Source of the DNA: JANNRA01 sp031401035
Lineage (GTDB): Bacteria > Desulfobacterota > Binatia > HRBIN30 > CADEER01
Assembly: GCA_031401035.1 (NCBI GenBank)
Contig: JANNRA010000108.1
Coordinates: 1-64,000 of the forward strand
DNA length: 64,000 bases
Reading direction: 5' to 3'
A model generated the notes under the pieces. It did no database searches. It was given only the letters and a program-made list of their open reading frames with translations, and was not told the origin of the DNA. The position numbers and the translations under genes are program-made. Positions 59,473-64,000 of the stretch are shown one piece after another; positions within the stretch are counted from its first letter, which is position 1; the number at the start of each line of letters is the position of its first letter.

Positions 59473-60168
59473 ATGGATGACGACAAGACAGCGATCCGAC
59501 TTGCGATGCGCCGCCACCGGCGGTCGCTGCAGGCCGGCGAACGCGCTGCGGCCGCGGCCGCGGTGGTTGCGGCATTGCAGGGGATGGCGCTCTACGCTGG
59601 CGCTCCGCTCGTTCTCGCCTACGTCGATAGCGACGGAGAGCTTCCGACCGGCGCCCTGATCGCGTCGGCCGCCGCCGCCGGCAAGCGCGTCTATCTGCCG
59701 CGTCTCGTCGACGGCCGCATGATGTTCGCCGAACACCGGCTCGGCAGCGCCCTGCAGCCGGGGGCCTTCGGCATCCCGGAACCGACGGGCGATCTTCTGC
59801 AGCGCGGCCGCATGGCGGACGCGCTGGCGCTCCTTCCACTGCTGGCCTGGGACGACGCCGGCAGCCGGGTGGGGCGCGGCGGCGGGCATTACGACGCCGT
59901 CTTTTCGAGTCCATGCCGGCCACGCGGCCTGGTCGGGCTCGCCTACGCATTCCAGCAGCACCCGCGCCTGCCGCGCGATCCATGGGATCTGCGGCTCGAC
60001 AGCGTTGTTACCGAACGTGGGGTGTACGCGTGCTGGAGCGGGGACGCCGCGTCTCCGTTTACCGAGGAGGTCAATCACGCCAATGGAAGTCTTGATGATC
60101 GTGGTCAGCTTGCTGCTGGCCGTCGGAGGGGGCCTGCTGATCGCGCGCTTGCGCGCGCGGCAGGCTGA
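59473..60168 (+). CDS. fthC: 5-formyltetrahydrofolate cyclo-ligase
   Basis: 231 aa from ATG 59473. ATP-dependent conversion of 5-formyl-THF to methenyl-THF. RxxMRRHRRSL near the N-terminus and the GSRVGRGGGHYDAVF motif mark the family. The family normally ends near the GVYACW segment; the last 35-40 residues overlap the start of rny and may be a non-functional extension. A 6S RNA candidate lies upstream, as in many Proteobacteria. Confidence 0.92.
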   Translation: MDDDKTAIRLAMRRHRRSLQAGERAAAAAAVVAALQGMALYAGAPLVLAYVDSDGELPTGALIASAAAAGKRVYLPRLVDGRMMFAEHRLGSALQPGAFGIPEPTGDLLQRGRMADALALLPLLAWDDAGSRVGRGGGHYDAVFSSPCRPRGLVGLAYAFQQHPRLPRDPWDLRLDSVVTERGVYACWSGDAASPFTEEVNHANGSLDDRGQLAAGRRRGPADRALARAAG

Positions 60169-61642
60169 GGGGGACGCGCGGGCGATTCGGGAAGCTGCCG
60201 AGCGGACGCTGGCCGAGGCACGGACTGAGGCCGAGGCGATCCGAAAGGAAGCGGAACTGAAGGGCAAGGAAGCGATCCTGCTAGCGAAGGAGCGGCTGGA
60301 TCAGGACCTCAAGGAGCAGCGGCGGGAGATTCTGCAGACCGAGAAGCGGCTGGTGGCGCGCGAGGAGACCCTTGATCGCCGCACGGAGCAGTTCGATCAA
60401 CGCGACGGTGAGACCAAGAAGCGCGAACAGGCGCTGCAGGGCCGCGAGCAGGGCATCGCCGGCAAGCAAGAGGAGCTCGAACAGCTGGTCGGGCAGACGC
60501 GCGAGCAGCTCGAGCAGACGGCCGGCCTGACGCGGGACGAGGCGCGCCGGCAGCTGGTCCAGTCGATGGTGGACGAAGCGCGCCATGCGGCCGCCAAGCA
60601 GGTCCGCTTGGTGGAGCAGGAGGCGAAGGAGAGCGCCGACCGGCAGGCGAAGAAGATCGTCTCGATCGCCATTGAGCGCCTGGCGGGTGAATTCGTCGCC
60701 GAGCGGACGGTGTCGGTGGTGCACCTACCGAGCGACGACCTCAAAGGCCGCATCATCGGGCGCGAAGGCCGCAACATCCGTGCGCTGGAGGCCGCCACCG
60801 GCGTCGATCTGATCATCGACGACACGCCGGAGGCGGTGGTGATCTCGTGTTTCAATCCCATCCGTCGCGAGATCGCCAAGCGCGCCCTGGAGCGGCTCAT
60901 CTCGGACGGTCGCATCCATCCCGGCCGAATCGAGGAAGTGGTGCGCAAGGCGGAGGAGTCGGTCGAGGAGAGTATCCGCGAGGCTGGGCAGAAGGCCGTC
61001 CTCGAGGTCGGCATCCGCGGCGTGCACCCGGAGATCGTCAAGCTGATCGGCATGCTGCAGTACCGCTACAGCTATGCCCAGAACGTCCTCATGCATTCGA
61101 TTGAAGCGGCCTTCATCTGCGGGTCGATGGCGGCGGAGCTGGGGCTCGATACGCAGCAGGCGCGGCGTGCGGCACTGCTGCACGACATCGGCAAGGCGCT
61201 GACGCACGAGGTCGAGGGATCGCATGCCATCATCGGCGCCGACATCGCGCGCAAGTACGGCGAGTCGGCGAAGATCGTCAACGCCATCGCGGCGCACCAC
61301 GAAGAGGTGAAGGCAGAGACCATACTGGCCCCGCTGGTCGACGCCGCCGATGCGCTCTCCGGCGCCCGCCCGGGGGCGCGGCGCGAGATGCTCGAGAGCT
61401 ACGCCAAGCGGCTCGAGGATCTCGAACGCATCAGCAATTCCTTCAAGGGCGTCGAGAAGTCGTTCGCCGTGCAGGCCGGGCGCGAGATCCGCATCATCGT
61501 CACGCCGACGGTGGTCGGCGACGACCAGGCCTCGATGCTGGCGCAGGAGGTGGCGCGCAAAATCGAGAGCGAGATGACATATCCGGGGCACATCAAGGTC
61601 ACCGTGATTCGCGAGATGCGGACGTCTGAGTACGCTCGGTGA
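60083..61642 (+). CDS. rny: Ribonuclease Y
   Basis: 519 aa from ATG 60083, with GAGGAGG (60064-60070) 12 bases upstream. It is an endoribonuclease that starts mRNA decay at the membrane. An N-terminal membrane helix (VLMIVVSLLLAVGGGLLIA), a long coiled coil (30-190), a KH domain (GRIIGREGRNIRALEAATGVDLIIDD) and an HD domain with the metal motif (LLHDIGKALTHE) are all present. It overlaps the upstream gene by 86 bases and the next gene by one base. Confidence 0.97.
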   Translation: MEVLMIVVSLLLAVGGGLLIARLRARQAEGDARAIREAAERTLAEARTEAEAIRKEAELKGKEAILLAKERLDQDLKEQRREILQTEKRLVAREETLDRRTEQFDQRDGETKKREQALQGREQGIAGKQEELEQLVGQTREQLEQTAGLTRDEARRQLVQSMVDEARHAAAKQVRLVEQEAKESADRQAKKIVSIAIERLAGEFVAERTVSVVHLPSDDLKGRIIGREGRNIRALEAATGVDLIIDDTPEAVVISCFNPIRREIAKRALERLISDGRIHPGRIEEVVRKAEESVEESIREAGQKAVLEVGIRGVHPEIVKLIGMLQYRYSYAQNVLMHSIEAAFICGSMAAELGLDTQQARRAALLHDIGKALTHEVEGSHAIIGADIARKYGESAKIVNAIAAHHEEVKAETILAPLVDAADALSGARPGARREMLESYAKRLEDLERISNSFKGVEKSFAVQAGREIRIIVTPTVVGDDQASMLAQEVARKIESEMTYPGHIKVTVIREMRTSEYAR

Positions 61643-62430
61643 TGAAACTGCTGTTCCTCGGCGACATCGTCGGCAAGCCGGGCCGGCTGGCGGTGCGTCA
61701 GCTGCTCTCAAAGCTGATTCACCGCGAGCAGGCCGACTTCGTCGTCGCCAACTGCGAGAACGTCTCCGGTGGCGCCGGGGTCGAGCCGGACAACTGCCGC
61801 GAGCTGCTCGACGCCGGGATCGATGTGCTGACTTCCGGGAACCACATCTGGCGCAAGAAGGAGATCAACGATTACCTCGAGCGCGAACCACGCCTGCTGC
61901 GCCCGGCGAATTTCCCCGCCGGCGCGCCCGGGCGTGGGGCCGGCCTGTTCACGACCACCGGCGGGCGCTCGGTGGGGGTGGTGAACCTGATCGGCCGCGT
62001 CTTCATGGACGCCGTCGACTGTCCGTTTCAGGCCGCCGATCGCCTGGTCGCCGGCCTGCGCGAGCAGACGCCGGCGATTTTTGTCGACATGCACTGCGAG
62101 GCGACGTCGGAGAAGGGCGCCATGGGGCACCACCTCGACGGTCGGGTCAGCGGCGTCGTCGGCAGTCATACGCATGTGCAGACCGCCGACCAGCGCCTGC
62201 TCGGCGCCGGCACGGCGTTCATGACCGACGCCGGCATGTGCGGGCCGATCGACTCGATCATCGGTGTAAAATCCGAGCTGGCGCTGCGCCGCTTCCTCAC
62301 CCACCTGCCGGTGCGCTTCGAAACGGCCAGCGGCCGTACCCTGGTGCAGGGGGCGGCGATCACCATCGACGACGCCACCGGGCGCGCTACCGCGATCGAG
62401 CGCGTGCAGGAGATCGTCGAACGACCATGA
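61642..62430 (+). CDS. Metallophosphoesterase of the YmdB/TIGR00282 family
   Basis: 262 aa from ATG 61642; GTG 61639 is in frame. Usual neighbour of rny. FLGDIVGKPGR, NCENVSGG, TSGNHIWRKKEI and a GSHTHVQTAD segment are the metal-binding motifs of this phosphodiesterase family. Members hydrolyse 2',3'-cAMP or other cyclic nucleotides. Its start overlaps the rny stop by one base (TGATG). Confidence 0.94.
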   Translation: MKLLFLGDIVGKPGRLAVRQLLSKLIHREQADFVVANCENVSGGAGVEPDNCRELLDAGIDVLTSGNHIWRKKEINDYLEREPRLLRPANFPAGAPGRGAGLFTTTGGRSVGVVNLIGRVFMDAVDCPFQAADRLVAGLREQTPAIFVDMHCEATSEKGAMGHHLDGRVSGVVGSHTHVQTADQRLLGAGTAFMTDAGMCGPIDSIIGVKSELALRRFLTHLPVRFETASGRTLVQGAAITIDDATGRATAIERVQEIVERP

Positions 62431-62443
62431 CCGTGGTCCTGCG

Positions 62444-63640
62444 ATGATGCGCGCGGAGGAACAACTCGAGTGTCTGGCGCGCGGCAGCGCGCAGATCATT
62501 CCGCGCGACGAGCTGCTGGCGAAGCTGCAGAGTGGCCGGCCGCTGCGCGTCAAACTCGGGGTCGATCCGACCGCCCCTGACATCCACCTCGGGCACACCG
62601 TCGGCCTGAGCAAACTGCGTCAGTTCCAGGACCTCGGCCACCAGGCGGTGCTCATCATCGGCGACTTCACTGCGCTGGTGGGCGACCCGAGCGGCCGGTC
62701 GGCGACGCGTCCGCAGCTCACGCGCGGCGCCGTTGAGGCGGCGGCGCAGACCTACCAGGAGCAGGTCTTCAAGGTGCTCGACCGGAGCCGCACCGAGGTG
62801 CGTTGGAACGGTGAGTGGTTCGGCCCCATGCGCTTCGAGGATGTCATCCGGCTCGGCGCGCAGAGTACGGTGGCGCGTATGCTGGAGCGCGACGATTTCG
62901 CCAGCCGCTATCGCCAGGGGGCACCGATCGGCGTGCACGAGTTCCTGTACCCGCTCATGCAGGCGCACGATTCGGTCGAGATCCGTGCCGATGTGGAACT
63001 GGGTGGCACCGACCAGACCTTCAACATCCTGCTCGGCCGACAACTGCAGAAGGATGCGGGCCAGGCGCCGCAGGTGGCGCTCATCCTGCCTCTGCTCGAG
63101 GGGCTCGACGGCACGCAGAAGATGAGCAAGTCCCTCGGCAACTACATCGGCGTCGCCGAGCCGCCGGGCGAAATGTTCGGTAAGGCCATGTCGATCTCCG
63201 ACGCCCTGATGCTGCGCTGGGTCGCGTTGCTGACCGACGAGGATGCGACGGCTCTCGCCGCCCGCCTGGCGGACGGCAGCGAGCATCCAATGGAGGTGAA
63301 GAAGCGCCTCGCCGAGACCCTCACGGCGCGCTTCCACGACGCTGCGGCGGCCACGGCCGCGCGGCATGCCTTCGAGGCGCGGTTCCAACAGCGCCATCTC
63401 GATACCGAGTCGCTGGCCGAGGTGACGGCGGCCGCAACCGAAGGCGTTCTGTGGCTGCCCGGTCTGTTGGCGCAGGCGGGCCTGGCGAAGTCGAATTCCG
63501 ACGCGCGCCGTCTGCTCAAGCAACGCGCCGTGCGCATCGACGGCAGCACGGTCGAATCCGAACAGTTCTCCTGCGGCGCCGGCGGGACTCTGGTGCTCGA
63601 GGTCGGCAAGCGGCGCGCGGTGCGCGTGCGCGTCGCCTGA
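62444..63640 (+). CDS. tyrS: Tyrosyl-tRNA synthetase
   Basis: 398 aa from ATG 62444. Class I synthetase that charges tRNA-Tyr. The HIGH-like motif is HLGH (48-51), the KMSKS loop is intact (in GTQKMSKSLGNY) and a C-terminal S4 RNA-binding domain starts near LAKSNSDARRLLKQ. It closely follows the phosphodiesterase gene (14 bases). Confidence 0.97.
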   Translation: MMRAEEQLECLARGSAQIIPRDELLAKLQSGRPLRVKLGVDPTAPDIHLGHTVGLSKLRQFQDLGHQAVLIIGDFTALVGDPSGRSATRPQLTRGAVEAAAQTYQEQVFKVLDRSRTEVRWNGEWFGPMRFEDVIRLGAQSTVARMLERDDFASRYRQGAPIGVHEFLYPLMQAHDSVEIRADVELGGTDQTFNILLGRQLQKDAGQAPQVALILPLLEGLDGTQKMSKSLGNYIGVAEPPGEMFGKAMSISDALMLRWVALLTDEDATALAARLADGSEHPMEVKKRLAETLTARFHDAAAATAARHAFEARFQQRHLDTESLAEVTAAATEGVLWLPGLLAQAGLAKSNSDARRLLKQRAVRIDGSTVESEQFSCGAGGTLVLEVGKRRAVRVRVA

Positions 63641-63718
63641 CGCGGTCGGCGCAGCCGTGTCCGCTGTCGGCGTTCGGGGCTTGCGTCCACCAAGCGACCT
63701 TCCGTATGTAGCGTCGCG

Positions 63719-64000
63719 ATGCTCACCGATCGCGAAGCGCGCCAGCAGATCATTCAGATCGTCAACGAGCTGTTCTCGATGGGATTGCTCACGGCCACCG
63801 GCGGCAACATCAGCGCCAAGGCCGAGGAGGAGGGCACCTTCTGGATCACGCCGAGCCAGATGTTCAAGGGCGGCGTGACCGACGAGGATCTGGTGCGTAT
63901 CCGGCCCGACGGCACGGTGCTGGAGGGGTCCAAGGTGCCATCGGTGGAGTATCAGATGCACTGGCGCTGCTACGCGGCGCGCGCCGATGCCAGCGCGGCG
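63719..64000 (+). CDS. Class II aldolase/adducin family protein (5' part)
   Basis: 94 codons from ATG 63719, cut by the window end. LLTATGGNISAK and the FWITPSQMFKGG segment match the N-terminal part of class II aldolase/adducin domains (L-fuculose-1-phosphate aldolase-like), including the phosphate-binding GNIS motif. The zinc His residues lie beyond the visible part. The substrate is unknown. Confidence 0.85.
   Translation, partial: MLTDREARQQIIQIVNELFSMGLLTATGGNISAKAEEEGTFWITPSQMFKGGVTDEDLVRIRPDGTVLEGSKVPSVEYQMHWRCYAARADASAA

Overview
The window is a dense, very GC-rich bacterial chromosome segment with no rRNA, tRNA, CRISPR array, prophage or transposase that I can recognise. No gene-free stretch exceeds 300 bases; the longest, about 240 bases at 21803-22039, is a divergent promoter region. 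The order smc-ftsY-small coiled-coil protein-zapA-(6S RNA candidate)-5-formyl-THF ligase-rny-metallophosphoesterase-tyrS resembles deltaproteobacterial genomes. F420/LLM oxidoreductases, thiolase-DUF35 and MaoC pairs, and many secreted proteins with Thr-Pro linkers and dockerin-like tails suggest a Candidatus Binatota-type (former Deltaproteobacteria) organism, probably free-living and at least facultatively aerobic. This lineage call is inference from gene content only.

Layout. 1-2690: a large secreted beta-propeller protein (C-terminus cut by the window edge) with cohesin-like modules, a Cys-rich stretch and a C-terminal DDDGC tag. 2865-8582: housekeeping genes on the minus strand (asd, typA, pgm, tal). 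8686-11598: tldD and tldE. 11760-18341: dacB, a di-haem peroxidase with a dockerin-like tail, a MaoC hydratase pair, a secreted repeat protein with the same tail, and an FKBP isomerase. 18413-23947: acyl-CoA synthetase, EVE protein, methionine aminopeptidase, a small membrane protein and a PQQ-type dehydrogenase with a dockerin-like C-terminus. 24003-32674: a small conserved unknown, lipoprotein-sulfatase-LLM-dus, a second LLM enzyme, a GH84 hexosaminidase and an aldo/keto reductase. 32791-39810: clpS-clpA, a CPBP intramembrane protease, thiolase-DUF35, a Yip1-like membrane protein, a NosL-like lipoprotein and purC. 39917-45629: Sua5, HEAT protein, SDR, Rieske protein, cyclophilin, HAD phosphatase, DoxX. 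45669-53157: korAB, RNase G, and a radical SAM/DUF2344 fusion. 53308-64000: HNH nuclease and the smc-to-tyrS cluster, ending in a partial class II aldolase.

The most interesting theme is the envelope: one tagged, possibly anchored protein with cohesin-like modules, and three unrelated exported proteins (peroxidase, repeat protein, sugar-dehydrogenase-like propeller) with dockerin-like EF-hand tails, all within 24 kb. This could be a non-cellulolytic cohesin-dockerin surface assembly. Other notable signals are a dispersed palindromic repeat with three copies, one read through in frame inside a radical SAM gene; a perfect three-copy 32-bp tandem repeat at a gene junction; and a recurring promoter layout with the -10 box 7-10 bases before an ATG that lacks a ribosome binding site, suggesting leaderless mRNAs.
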